Assembly: GCA_006937955.1 (NCBI GenBank) | Contig: SSNP01000305.1 | Location: forward strand, 2,244-66,243 | Direction of reading: 5' to 3' | DNA: 64,000 nucleotides | From: Pachypanchax playfairii | Lineage: Eukaryota > Chordata > Actinopteri > Cyprinodontiformes > Aplocheilidae | Shown here: positions 8,690 to 20,168 of the stretch, one piece after another | How positions within the stretch are numbered: the first letter of the stretch is position 1 | How the letters are laid out: every line of letters starts with the position of its first letter | The notes under the pieces: generated by a model | The model's input: the letters and a program-made list of their open reading frames with translations, nothing else | What the model was told of the DNA's origin: nothing | The model's database searches: none | Position numbers and translations under genes: made by a program

Positions 8690-10140
8690 CTGTCATGTTT
8701 TAACGGTTTGTTTGAACTCCAAGGTTGACCCAAACTCCAAACACACACAGAACCAGGGAATCAGATGCAGTGATTTTAATATTTTCAGTGGTAAAGGTTA
8801 TATACAACAATATGAAATGTGCAAGTCTGCTGGAGGGAGCACTGGAACAGATGCTGGGCACAGGCGGAGTCCTGGCAGTGGAGGAGAGACAGGTTAGTGA
8901 CAGATCCTTCCAGTGTAAATATGATAAGCTGCGGTGTGCTGGGAATGTGCTCAGTGAACTCACGGAGGGAGCGGTGCTGGTGATGTTTGCGGAGGGGTCC
9001 AGGGAACCAGCAGCGGTGGTGATCCGGAGGCAGAGAGTATGAGACTAGATCCAGGGTGCGTAGATGAATCCACAGGAGACGTTGAGGCAGGGGTGACAGC
9101 AGACGGCTGTTCCGGGGCAGGTGTGGATTCCAGAGGGGACCAGAGACAGACAGGGAAGCCAGGCAGGGGAGATGGTCGTGGGACACACGACCCCAGGAAC
9201 CCGTGGCAAGAGAGTCCTCCTGACGGCGCGGCAGACGGCCAGCGCAGAGGCACTCAACCCTGGAGGAGCGCTCCAGGTAACGGGACTGAGAGAGTGGAAG
9301 GAGAAGGCAGGTTAAACATGAGTAGTAATAATAACTTTCAGAACACTAGCTCAGGCCAAACGTTACCACGTAAAGTAGTGGAATAAACTGGCATTTGTCT
9401 CTTCTCTCGTTTACTGGCGGGTCGCAAGCAACAAATGGTGCATACCGCCACCTACCATACTCGAGTGTGCATCACCATGTCATATGCTTACATCATATTA
9501 GATGTAACAGCCCTGTGTCCTTAAGGAACACAGAGTGCTTTCCTCCCCTCCAGTACCCCTTCCCCCTCCCCTTCCGTTCCTAATATACCTTTCAGACTCC
9601 ACTCCCTACCCTTTTCCCTGATTTCCTTTTGAAGTCGTTCCCTTTGGATCTTATACTTCCCACACTGCAGTAACACATGTTCCACATTTTCTTTCACCCT
9701 GCACCTATCACACAGGTCATCTCCTTTCTTTCCCAACATATACATTTTATCATTCATACCAGTGTGCCCTACCCTGAGTCGTGCAATGAGTATTTCCTCC
9801 CTCCTGTTCCTTCCTTTAAAAGTCTGAGTCACGACTGACTTCTGTATATTATAAAAATCCCTACCTTTGTGATCCTGATCCCACTTCCTTTGCCATATTT
9901 CCATTCCTTTTTTCCTGATTATTGCCTTCCCTTCTCGTTTACCTAGTCGTACAGGTATTGCAATGTCTGACTTCAATGATGCTGGCATTTGTCTCTAGTT
10001 CCTCCTCTGCTTAAATACCCAGCTCTCCTGAGCTGGGTAACGAGCCACACCTGCAGTCACTCATCAGCTGCTGCCACGCCCTGCAATCAGAGTTAGTCCA
10101 AACACAAACACCACACACCAGCTGCTGAGATCCTGACAAC
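8690..10140. repeat. Unclassified interspersed repeat, interrupted by a LINE
   Basis: The composition (purine-rich plus strand, 'gaaccagggaatcagatgcag', 'ggaggagcgctccaggtaacg', and a tail 'ttaaatacccagctctcctg' with tandem 'cagctgctg') resembles long noncoding fish repeats and the stretch at 15740-16360. No protein domain is visible in the flanking parts. It was a target for the LINE at 9403-9981. Confidence 0.4.
9403..9981 (-). mobile_element. 5'-truncated RNase-H-type LINE (I/Nimb-like) with 15 bp target duplication
   Basis: The insert is bounded by a perfect 15 bp direct repeat, CTGGCATTTGTCTCT, at 9388-9402 and 9982-9996. On the minus strand it encodes the C-terminal 150 or so residues of ORF2 (to 9521): KGRDFYNIQKSV, RREEILIARLRVGHTGMN, then a zinc-knuckle-like CDRCRVKENVEHVLLQC. 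The 3' untranslated end contains 'ggtggcggtatgcaccattt' and 'cgacccgccagtaaacgaga', as in RNase-H-bearing fish LINEs. It is 5' truncated, as usual for target-primed insertion. Confidence 0.88.
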
Positions 10141-10285
10141 CGCAAGATTATCTGATATCAAACAGCCGTTAAATGAGAAAGCAAAGCAGTCTGTTAGAGG
10201 CTTCACTCGGAGCTAGCTGAATGTTGCTATGCTAACTCGGTTTTTGTTTAAAACAAGCGGCACTGATCCTGCCGGACGGTTACAG

Positions 10286-10359
10286 GAGTAAGGAGGGATA
10301 TGAAACATCTGTTAGAAAATATAAAGAAAAGAACACCAGGAGACACATGGAGAACAGAA
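10286..10359 (+). CDS. Candidate exon 1 of an unidentified gene
   Basis: An AG acceptor (ggttacag) precedes an open segment, RDMKHLLENIKKRTPGDTWR, ending in ACA GAA at a GTAAGA donor, phase 0. It pairs with the candidate exon at 10528-10658 without frame conflict. I do not recognise the protein. A dead gene fragment is possible, since I found neither upstream nor downstream exons. Confidence 0.35.
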
Positions 10360-10527
10360 GTAAGAACAATGTTTTCTTTTGTTTTCTGGTAGAATAAAAC
10401 TGATCAGAAGGGAAACTTGTTAAACCCAGTGATAGAGAAGTCTGTAAAAAAAACAAGTTGTTAGGAAGTTTAAAATTATGACTAGTAGATGGCTGTAAGT
10501 TTATTATGATGCAAAACTGTTTTTCAG

Positions 10528-10658
10528 GTGTATGACACCATCCTGCTGCACATTGAGGAGTGTTTTGTCTTCACTCAGCATCTCATCAGTGTGACCTGCT
10601 GCATGGAGAACTGTTTCTACAGCACAGTGGGAGGTTTCCTGAAACACACTGGACACAA
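10528..10658 (+). CDS. Candidate exon 2 of an unidentified gene
   Basis: After a strong acceptor (gtttttcag) the frame reads VYDTILLHIEECFVFTQHLI, then SVTCCMENCFYSTVGGFLKH, up to a GTATGG donor after ACACAA. The helical, cysteine-containing sequence has the look of real coding sequence rather than a random frame. Frame and phase agree with the exon at 10286-10359. No family could be assigned, and it may be a fragment of a broken gene like the fbxo10 remnant next door. Confidence 0.4.
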
Positions 10659-11189
10659 GTATGGAGGTTTATCCAGTACTGGACAATTAAAATGATCAAA
10701 CATATTTAATGTTTATATTATAGTAAATATTACTTAAAATACAAGATTTAATGTTAATACACAAAATGTGTCTGTTTGGCTGACTAGATGAACCTGTTCT
10801 GGTGATTATCTTTTTTTATTTTACAATTTAATAAAGTCATTGTTAAATATTTAACTGAATTTGAAAATGTATTTTTAATACAGGGTTTACATTAACTAAT
10901 CTTTACAATTTTTTTATTGACACTAAATTGGATTTAAGCAGCCCCACCCAAAAAAATATTTCACCAACCGCCAACCCGCCAACCACCAACCCAATCGCAC
11001 AACTGGTGGCAGCTTGTTGGAGTAGCTCTGTGACTTTGCTAGCATTTGCTAGCTTTTTTTGTGTTCTTTTTGAGTATTTCTTGCCAGTTTTTTCATCTGG
11101 AAATATTTTCTAAATACTTTTCTTCTGATTTGGGTGCTGTGCTGATTGAGTCTTTTGCTTGATTTGTCACTTTTTTGCCACTTGTTATG

Positions 11190-11945
11190 ATGCGTAACCA
11201 TGGTAACAAGAGACTTGTTTACAAGAAAGAGCAGCTAACTGACATTTCTAAGGCTGAAATGATCCTTAAATTGAAACTCTGGATCCCTGATGAGCTCAAA
11301 AGAAGACGTGGATGCAGAGCAGGAGCAAAGTGAAGAGAGAGAAAGAGGAAGATTAAACCTTCACTTCCATAAGTCATATTGACAAATATGAGATCTCTTT
11401 GCTAACAAAATGGATGAACTTGAAACTCTGTTGAAGACCCAGCCAGAGTATCAGGAATGCAGCATCATGTGTTTCACTGACACATGGCTAAAGGAACATA
11501 TCCCAGACTCCAGCGTGTCTCTGCCTGGCTTTCAAACAATACGGGCAGACAGAGATTTGAAGAGGAGTTTGTCAGCTGATCACATCTGCAGTCACCTGTT
11601 GGGGTGGAGAATCAGAGCAGGTGACATGAAGAGGCTGAACAGATGGATAAGGAGGACTGATTCTGTCCTGGAGACTGAACTGGAGTCTCTTGAGTTGATT
11701 GTCCAAAGGAGGATGAAGAACATGATAGAAAACCCTCATCATCCTTTTCAGAACACAGTAACTCAACAACAGAGTGTCTTCAGCCAGAAGATTCTTCATA
11801 ATCTGCTGCAGCACAGACCTCTACAGGAGATCCTTCCTGTCCACAGCTCTCTAATCCCTCTAATGGCTGCCTGAAGAAGAACTGAGCTACAACAACACTT
11901 AATTTCCCTTCGGGGATTAATAAAGTATTTTTGATTTGATTTGAT
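11190..11945 (+). mobile_element. Rex1/Babar-like LINE with large internal deletion
   Basis: The 5' part reads IPDELKRRRGCRAGAKVK, then NKMDELETLLKTQPEY and IMCFTDTWLKEHIPD, the start of the apurinic-type endonuclease. At about 11555, within an open frame (11410-11874), it jumps to the extreme C-terminus (IRAGDMKRLNRWIRR, LELIVQRRMKN, EILPVHSSLIP). All of the reverse transcriptase is missing. The 3' tail is 'gggattaataaagtattttt' followed by (gattt)n. The same tail recurs at 16390, 22920, 41525 and 44700. Confidence 0.85.
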
Positions 11946-12564
11946 GTAGACAGTTTTGTTAAAAGCACTAAGAACTTTGAGAATGTAAATTCTGTTTCAA
12001 GAAATTAGTAAAAGTGATGGAGAAAAAGTGTAAAGTGAAAAGACTTTCCAAATACTGGTATAGATGTTTTATGTGAAATGCTGACGAATAAAACTTGTCT
12101 TTTTGACATTATCTTTACCTCATACATTTCTTTTGGCACATGTTCATAACCACATTTAGCTCTTATAGACACAGATAACTTTTAGATCATTCATCTTCTG
12201 ATTTCAAGGGAGAAACATTAACAGTACTCTGCCTCCTGAAACCATGTCTTAACTTTCAGCAGCCATGAGCCCTAAGAAGTCCCATTATTTAATTTACTGA
12301 TGCTCAAACACCCAGAGGTTTCAGACACACAGTGAAATTAGATTCCTGTTTCTGTAGTTTATAAAATACTGAGGAAAAGGTGTAGCTGAAACGTAAAAGG
12401 TTAGGAATATATTTGTGTCAGGGAAATAGTACCTAGACACCAAACACAGTTAAACCATCAGACAGCAGAAGAACCACAGATTCAAAATATTAAATTTAGA
12501 CGTTTTACTTGTTACAAGGAGTACAGTACAGCAGTTACAGCATCCCCACACTCACTAAATAAAT
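11946..12564. other. No feature seen
   Basis: AT-rich DNA without recognisable exons, RNA genes or repeats that I can name. Confidence 0.5.
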
Positions 12565-13680
12565 CATTATCAAATCAAATCAAATCAAACTTTATTTGTA
12601 TAGCACTTTTCCTGCTATTAGCAACACAAAGTGCTTCACATAATAAAAACAATTAAACACAGACTGACACAAAAACAACAATTCAGACCCTAACTCCCTG
12701 CTACCCCCATCCCCCACCACCATAAATGTTATCTAGATCTCTAAATTAAAATCTTAATAAATAAACAACTGAATTAATAATTAACTGAGCAACTGGCTTG
12801 ACAACACTGTGAGGAAACCATGTATGTATGGGGTTCGTCCACAACCACGAGCCACTCTACCCAGCCACTGGTTGAAACCACAGAAACCAGGCAAGGGCCC
12901 AAAGCACAGCCCCAGGGCTGCCCTGAGGGACTCTGGCCCCCCAACACAGACATTCCTGCCGGACCAACTGTGTAGACTGAGCAGACAAACCCACATCGTG
13001 GACGACCCCCATGAGGAAACACTGGATTAACCCTGTAAGACCCAACTTATTAAAAAATAGCCAGAAAATTCTGATTATTTGGAACTGACATGTTTACGAA
13101 TCCTTAGAACAAAATTCACAAACGTTTTTAGCTGTATCATGGTATTTATAATAGATTTTTTGTATCACATTTATTACATTGGCCATTTTTATGGTTTAAT
13201 TGTAATATAAAAAATGAGTTAATAATAATGTATTCACCCAATGATGATTCAACCTGAAAAAAAAGGCAAGTGGATCATTTACTGGGAGCAACCATGTTAG
13301 AAAAGACTACTATGTAGCAAATGTGATACAAGTGGCATTATAGGGTTAAAAATGAATGATAAATGATAAAAACATTAAAAAGGATAAGAACATGTAAAAA
13401 AGAGGTAGTGATTGATAAAACTAGTTTATATTGATCAAACCAAATTACGAGCAGACAAACATAAGTTTAATAAATAAATAATTAGATAAGTAAAACTAAA
13501 CAATCAAAGTAAAAAAATTAAGATGATTAAATCACTTAAAAGCTAAGGTAAAAATATATGTCTCGAGCCTCTTTTTAAAAACATGAACAGCCTCTGCAGC
13601 CATGAGGTTCATTAAAGATTCATCACTATAAAGAAAGCGGTTCATGAAGTCCAACCTCCAACAGATAACACAACTGGGCA
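12565..13680 (-). repeat. Long interspersed repeat, 3' end at left
   Basis: It starts with (aaatc)n and 'actttatttgtatagcactt', the reverse complement of a common fish retroelement tail with 'aaagtgcttcaca'. Further right come a GC-rich block (12880-13020) and, near 13560-13650, a segment translating on the minus strand to LMAAEAVHVFKKRLETYIFT. I recall this architecture from abundant teleost repeats but cannot name the family. The TTAA MITE at 13684 directly abuts it. Confidence 0.5.
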
Positions 13681-13683
13681 ACA

Positions 13684-14530
13684 TTAAAGGTGGTATATGG
13701 AACAGTTTCATAACAAGCCAAATTGATAACAAAATAACGCCTCCACGGGGTGTTTAGAGGGTTGTAGAATGAAAATACAGCATTTCCTTGAAAAATTATA
13801 TTTGAAGTGAAATATTATAAAATATTAATTTTGGTGGGCACAATGTTGGCATTTTATTTACATCTACCAGCACCATTTTGGGTTGCCTAATATAGTAAAT
13901 ACTCCAGCACAGTGAGGCTGGTGCTGTGGAGTCTGCAGGTCAAGCAGCTGGAAGCACCGGAGATATGTGGTGATTATATAACTTATTTGCTTGCCATAGG
14001 GGGTTTCCCCTGGGGTTTTTCATGAAACCTCAAGTTCTGTGTGGAAACATTTTTCATTAGCTGCTAAGCTAACACAGAGCTACATGTTGGTGGAGTGAGC
14101 ACTTCTTATTTATTATTCACTGCAAGACACACCACGGAGGATTTTTAAAAAATTTTTTTATTTTATTGGATAAGTGCAGCATGCAGGATGAGGTGTGAGG
14201 AGGACAGAGGATCTTAGGAGGAGACTGCAGGAAGTTTTGGAGCCGCGGTGCAGCTATGAGCTCTTCGCCACAGACTGAATAGATGACTGAGCTACAAACA
14301 GGTAGGACCTGCTTATATCAGAATCAATGTGTGATCAGCGTGGCTGGAAAGCATTATTAGTGAACTGAACTCATATTTTATTTGGATTGGGGATCCGAGT
14401 GGGTTTGGTGAGGAATATTCGGCCTGAGCCTCGGAACATTCGCGTGGGGGGGATAAACGAGCCTGGCACCTACATGGCTGAAGGCTTTGTGTCGTATTAT
14501 TGTGTTCCAAGTTCCATATCCCACCTTTAA
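13684..14530 (+). mobile_element. TTAA-flanked MITE, family 1, copy 1
   Basis: TTAA flanks both ends (13684-13687, 14527-14530). Just inside are inverted repeats AGGTGGTATATGGAAC and its near-complement GTTCCATATCCCACCT. The TTAA target site points to a piggyBac- or Kolobok-type nonautonomous element. An inverted second copy lies at 31029-31899 and shares the interior (for example the 'gcctccacggggtgtttaga' block). No transposase is encoded. Confidence 0.85.
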
Positions 14531-15735
14531 GAGTTACTTCTCACCATGGCGTCCTTGGTTCTGAAGAAACACTCACACTTTCCTACTTCTATTGTGGGAA
14601 AGAAACACTTGTTCATAGCTGTCTTTAACACGTAAATTAAATTTTCTTAAACATGTTAGAGTGAATAAAATAATGAGAATAAACATTTTTCTTACACTTT
14701 GGTAACATGACCTACATAGAAGTATTAACAGATAAAATTTGTCAAGTAACATCAGTTCATCATTTCTTTTAACTGCTTGTTTCTTCAGGGTTGTGGGAAC
14801 AGGTGACGTTCACCAGCTAAGTAATATCAGAAAAGTGAAATAAATACATTTAGAACTGAAAGATTCTACAAACACTATTTCTAGTTCTTATATGAAGGGG
14901 TTTTAAACTAAACTAAAATAGTTCACTTCAAATACTGAATGTCAAATATATTTCAAATAAATAATGTTGATAAAATAATTTCCAATTAGAATCACACTAT
15001 TCATCAGTTCAAGTTTTTGGTTACACAATCCAGTCTGAGCATTATGGGTCTGTTAGGGTAGAAAAAAAAAAATGTTTAGAATAAAACATTGAAAGTTATT
15101 CCAAAACCCACTAACATGAGATGTATCCTATTACATTTACTTGGTGTTTTGGGTTACCATGGTTAAAATAATTTAACACACATCACACAATTTCTCAGTA
15201 TGTAGTGTACATCAAATCAAATTCAAACTTACAAGATAGACAGGGGATCCCTTTTAAACATTCAGCTTAGACACACGTCACAAAATATAAACAACTAAAT
15301 TCCCCGAGTTATATTAAGGATCTGATAAATGCAATATAAAGATCTGCTGAAGATTTACATTAGAATACACAGTTTTTTCCAAATAGATGTTAAAATGCAT
15401 CAAATTCTGTTTGAGTCCAGCTGCAGAGCTCTTTGGCAGTAAGCCAGAATCAAAAAATAAATACCATTTTAATTAAATTAGAAATGTTGCCTTTTTATTT
15501 ACTCTGTTGTTGCTGTAAACTAGCCTTTAGTTTTAAAGCAGCAGCTACAGTACTTGCTCAACAAGTTCAGTTCAAACATTTTTTTAATGGCTGAAGGGAA
15601 ATTAGATGTTGTCACGGGCTCAGAGGTTTTTGTGACCCACATGCTGGCCTCAACACAGAACAACCATCTCTGGTGCAAAAGTGACAAGGTTCATTTACAA
15701 GTTGCTATATACAAAGCGGAAATATGCTCGGTGAG
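14531..15735. other. No gene seen
   Basis: AT-rich intergenic DNA. No splice-bounded coding segment or named repeat was recognised. Confidence 0.5.
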
Positions 15736-15739
15736 ATGG

Positions 15740-16370
15740 TGCGCTTAGGGAAGGTCCAGAAACTGCAAGGAACAGACTGGTTAGTAGGTTGCGTCTCAGG
15801 AGGCTCCGAACTGCAGAGGAGAGTGGGATTAGTACTGGTTCCAATTGTCAGAATATGAGAGAATGTAGGAGGCAGAGAAAACGGGGACTCACAAGAAGCT
15901 GGTGGTAATGGTGCTTGGAGGGAGGGCAGGTCCAGTGCGGTGCTGTGCAGGGAGATGTGAATCCACAGTCGGGTGAGTGCGCTCGAGGGAGACAGACTGA
16001 GACGGAGATCAGACTCCAGGAACAGTCTCAGAAACACATGGAGCAGGCAGCGGTGAAGTCCTGGAGAAAACAGGGTTATTTACAACAGGGTTATTTACAA
16101 CAGGGAAAAATACAAGCTCAAAATACTCAAGGACTATCACAAGGCGCGTTGGCACTCAGATGCTACCATGAAGGTCAACAACCAGGCAGTGAATGAGTGT
16201 CAGCCAATGGCTTATATGCTGCCTGCCTCCAATTAGTCCTGATCCCCGTCAGGTGTGGCTCGTCAGCTGCCTCAGCTCTCCAGCACAGATCCACTCTCTC
16301 TAAAGAGATCTCTCACCTGACACAGAAAAAACACTGCACAGACACTGAACCTGACAGTTGTAACTCAGCG
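15740..16370. repeat. Unclassified noncoding repeat
   Basis: Purine-rich sequence with a short internal tandem ('cagggttatttacaa' twice at 16069-16101) and a tail 'aggtgtggctcgtcagctgc'. Composition and tail resemble the repeat at 8690-10140. It is not coding on either strand as far as I can tell. Confidence 0.35.
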
Positions 16371-16389
16371 TTTCTTTACTGAGTCATTG

Positions 16390-16830
16390 TTGAAGGTTCT
16401 AGCTGTGGACAGGAAGGATCTCCTGTAGCAGCTTCTTCATCTTCCTTTGGACAATCAACTCTAGAGACTCCAGATCAGTCCCCAGAACAGACCCAGCCTT
16501 CCTTATCAGTTTGTTCAGCCTCTTTATGTCACCTGCTCTGATACTCCGCCCCCAACAGGTGACCGCAGGTGTGATCACACTTTTCACAACAGACTTATAA
16601 AAGATCTTCAACATCTTGCTGCAAACGTTGAAGGATCTAAGCTTCCTGAGGACGTCCAGTCTGCTCTGTCCCTTTCTAAAAACAGCCTCACAGTTGTGTC
16701 TCCAGTTCAGTCTGTTGTCCAGGTGAACACCAGGTATTTATACTCCACCACCTCCACTTCTTCTCCCATGATGGAAATGGGTTTTGTTATGTATGTTGCT
16801 GAAACTCCTAAAATCCACAATCATCTCCTA
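16390..16830 (-). mobile_element. Rex1/Babar-like LINE, 3' fragment
   Basis: On the minus strand this encodes GVHLDNRLNW, SRLDVLRKLRSFNVCSKMLK, FYKSVVKSVITPAVTCWG, then RLNKLIRKAGSVLGTDLESL and LELIVQRKMKK. That is the C-terminal region of ORF2 with stops and indels. Same family as 11190-11945. Confidence 0.8.
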
Positions 16831-18100
16831 CATACTGAACAATAAAGAAAAAAGAAGTAAAGGTTTGTTTGAAGTTTCCATGTCTTCTGTTCATTTTCAA
16901 GAGGTTTTCAACAATTAATACAATATGAGAATGGGAGCTTGAATTTAACCTTTAAAATCCAACTTTTAGCACTGTCTTCTCTTAATTATTGTGTCTCTCT
17001 TTGCCACTTTGTATTTTGTTTTTTAGTTCTTTAGCTGTTGTACTTTACACGTGTGTGAATTTGCTGTCCTTAGTCACTGTCGAACATGAAAAAAATTAAA
17101 TAGAAAAAATATTTTAACTGAATGAAATCCTAAGTAACAATCAAAGTGAGTTTACAATATTATTTAGTAAAGTTGAAAAGGCTGTTTAATACTATAAGCA
17201 ATAACTGCTTGTGAATTTTACTGAGAAAATTTGTACAACAACAGAAAAGTCATGCTAACTCACAAGAAAAACACTGTGGAATTTATTGGGTTTAATTGTG
17301 CTTTTACAGAAAAAAATATATAATTTACTTTTTAAAAATGTATTTTCTTTTAAAAGTGTCTGTAAAAAGTACATTGTAAATGTGAGTGGCTTTACAGAAT
17401 GTATTTTTTACATTGCAAAACTGTTTTAACAACCCCCCACTTTCTCAACATGAAGTTTCTCTAACAGTGCACTAAGTACAGTTTAGATATCTGGTCTTCC
17501 AGCGCAATTGATCTTTCCTAAATTTAAAGTGTGTCACGCTGAGCCTCTGAGCTGTGTCACCTGTCCTCCTCAGTCTGGGTCTGACTCTGTAGGTGTAGTG
17601 GCTCCTGTGCAGTGCACACCTGATAGCGGCCGCTCATGTGAAGGCGGCAGTTGGACACGCATCAGTGAATATGCACATCTTTTCTTTCAGAATGTTAATA
17701 TCTCCCATCAAAATAAAGTAGCTGCTTTAGCCTCACAACTGTTCCGTGAGAAATCGTAGACATTGTTAAATTAGAGTAGATTGCACGCTGCGATCCACGG
17801 AACTGAGTGAATGCAAGCTGTTGCCAGCGGGGGCAATTCTGGCCCGGGAGCAAGCTCGTCCCGTCCTGGGTTAAACACGGTATGTCACACACAAAACAAC
17901 ATCTCGGTCCGTTTTTCTCTCCTACAGACCACCACTAATAATTAACTCAGGTGTGGACAACATTATCCCCACAAAAACGGTGAAGCGCTTCACCCACACT
18001 TTGCCAAAGCCTGCATCAGTGCAGACTTCAGTGAAGGGTATTTCCCACAATGCATTGCTGCATGTGAATTTTGACAGAAGAAGAAGAAGAAGGTGGAGAA
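16831..18100. other. No gene seen
   Basis: Mostly AT-rich. A GC-richer patch at 17520-17900 contains no exon I recognise. Confidence 0.45.
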
Positions 18101-18104
18101 ATGG

Positions 18105-18365
18105 CTGAACCATAAATAAATAAAAAACTACACACATGTTGTAGCCCCAGCTGTCCTGGGACACACACTGACAGAGGCGAGGCTGCCAGACACAGGCACC
18201 ACCGAACCCTCTGACTACCACCAAGCAGGCAAGGTGGGTTAAGTGTCTTTCCCAAGGACAAAACGGCCAGGCGATCTTTTTCTTTGAGTGGGGTGGGGAT
18301 TCAAGCATGTGACCTTCCCGTTGCCAGGCGACCTGCTCTACCACCTGAGCCGCCACAGCCACCCC
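18105..18365 (-). repeat. tRNA-derived SINE-like repeat
   Basis: Read on the minus strand it begins with a pol III A-box-like TGGCGGCTCAGGTGGTAGAG. About 30 bases on comes a B-box-like stretch, GGTCACATGCTTGAATCC. A body with 'aaagacacttaacccacctt' follows. The two-box spacing fits a tRNA-headed SINE. It cannot fold as a full tRNA, so it is not called a tRNA gene. Confidence 0.55.
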
Positions 18366-18439
18366 CACTTTTGCTAAGTACACTTCATGGAAGACCGTAG
18401 GGTGCAGTGCGGGTATTGGGACCTATAAGAGATGTGTGG

Positions 18440-18605
18440 TCAGGGATGAAGATGATCCCAGGCTTTAAGCAGAAGGAGGATCACTTAGATCCCTCCCTTC
18501 ATCCACAGCTTTCCTGTCACACCTCAACTGTCTCACCTTCCTCCTCAGTCATGGATGCTGTTTCTCCAACAAGCTGCTGTCCCCATTGCCTCAACCTCCT
18601 GTCTG
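18440..18605 (+). mobile_element. Short Rex1/Babar-like LINE fragment
   Basis: The stretch 'ccctcccttcatccacagct' to 'cctcctcagtcatggatgct' is the reverse complement of sequence inside the LINE fragment at 44700-45260 (about 45195-45260). It is noncoding here. Confidence 0.55.
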
Positions 18606-18639
18606 TCTGAATCTAGCAGTCAGGTGAAGAGCTGAAATG

Positions 18640-19695
18640 GATAAAGTTTTGAATCCCATGTAAAAGATCAACTGAAAGACTTTGCATCTCCTAATAACAT
18701 CTTGTCTGTGTATCAGTTAAGTTTTGGGGGAAAACTCTGCACAACTACTGCAGCCCTATAAGTGGCAAATCATATTAATGAATTACTGGATAGGAAGCAA
18801 CATTGTGCAGACCTTTTTACTGATTTTATAAAAGTGTTAGATATGGTGGATCATGCAATTCTGACTTGTCAATATAAATCTACCTGAATATACTGTCTGT
18901 ATGTAGGTGTTGTTTCATGCTTTCTCAAGGTTTGAAGCGGTGTGCCCCAAGGAGTTCTGGGTCATATTCTATTCATTTTACTGCTCGACATCTTCTCCAG
19001 TTCAGGCTCCTTTTCAATGACAACGTGCTTCGAATGATATAGAATCTACTCTGCATGTATTGAAACTTGTTTTAAATGTAGATTACAGAAAATACGCTGT
19101 TCTCTAATGCAAATTCCAAAATTGAAAATCTCCCACCTTCCAGCACTCTGAGACTGAGTTTGTAACTGATTATAGATGGTCACTGTAATCAATCACCATC
19201 TTTCTTTTAAATCTCATTGCACAACTGATGAAAAGCTCAGTTAAAATTGGAGATTTATTTTAGGAACAAGTCTTGTTTTTCTGTCAAGGTCTGAAAGAGA
19301 CTGGTTGTGGGTACCTTCATGACAGCAATTACGTGTATAGGCTCTGAGCACTGTCTACCATGGAACAGTGAGCTTTATTTAAAATTTTAAAGCACTTACT
19401 CAAGATTATTCACTATATGCTCAGGTCGGATGGCCTTTTTTATGTCCATAGACTCAATCAATGGTATATGTTTATTAAAAAAGGAAGTTCTTCTTCTATC
19501 ATATCTGTAGATGTACATTACTCAGGCCTGTACTGAACTAAACAGTATTCAGATATGATGCTCTCCTTATGTGGAAAAACTACTGAACTCACTAAGTTTA
19601 CAGGAGCAGGTCACCTTGGATTCTTTTAAATTTATTCTTAAAACTCTGAAACAGCCCCCTGAACCCACACCTGAAGCATCTGGCAGCAGGTGTTT
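18640..19695 (+). mobile_element. Heavily decayed LINE reverse transcriptase fragment
   Basis: Broken plus-strand frames give FTDFIKVLDMVDHAIL, then SGVPQGVLGHILF (the GVPQG motif of LINE reverse transcriptase at about 18935-18975). Later come YFRNKSCFSV and a terminal LLNSLSLQEQVTLDSFKF. There are many stops. This is a different and older family from the L2 and Rex1-like copies, and the clade is uncertain. Confidence 0.6.
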
Positions 19696-19938
19696 TCAGT
19701 TAATAATTTTTATCTTTTTCATTCTCTGACTTAATTTTTTTGCTTTGTTTCTTCATTTCTATTCACAGTTTACTGTTAATGTGTCTTTCTTATTTAAATG
19801 ACAAATCTTTCACAACTGCAACTGTTTTTCTTTGCTGCTGCCTGTTGTGGGCAGGACACTCTCAGAAAAGAGGTCTTAAATCCCAATTTATTATTGGTTA
19901 AATAAAAGTAAGTGAGTAAACAAACACTCAAACAAACA

Positions 19939-19939
<1 letters not shown>

Positions 19940-20019
<80 letters not shown>

Positions 20020-20020
20020 G
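19940..20020. repeat. (CA)n microsatellite
   Basis: About 40 uninterrupted CA dinucleotides, with 'caaacactca' variants on both sides. Confidence 0.98.
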
Positions 20021-20127
20021 CAAACAAACACACTCACACACACACATACATATAAAGTCCAAAAGCTAGATATGGTTTTTGTTATTTTTTGTTACATTTT
20101 CATTCCTAAAAGTTTCTCAGCTGTTGA

Positions 20128-20168
20128 TCCATCCATCCATCCATCCATCCATCCATCCATCCATCCAA
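20128..20168. repeat. (CATC)n microsatellite
   Basis: About ten tandem ATCC tetranucleotides. The same motif recurs at 23502-23586 and briefly at 33860. Confidence 0.97.

Noticed and set aside
9039..9386. Overlapping open frames on both strands in GC-rich DNA
   Set aside because: Stop-poor composition of a noncoding repeat. No domain or splice signals.
18300..18365. tRNA gene on the minus strand
   Set aside because: A-box and B-box-like motifs are present, but there is no acceptor stem pairing or anticodon arm. Better explained as a SINE head.
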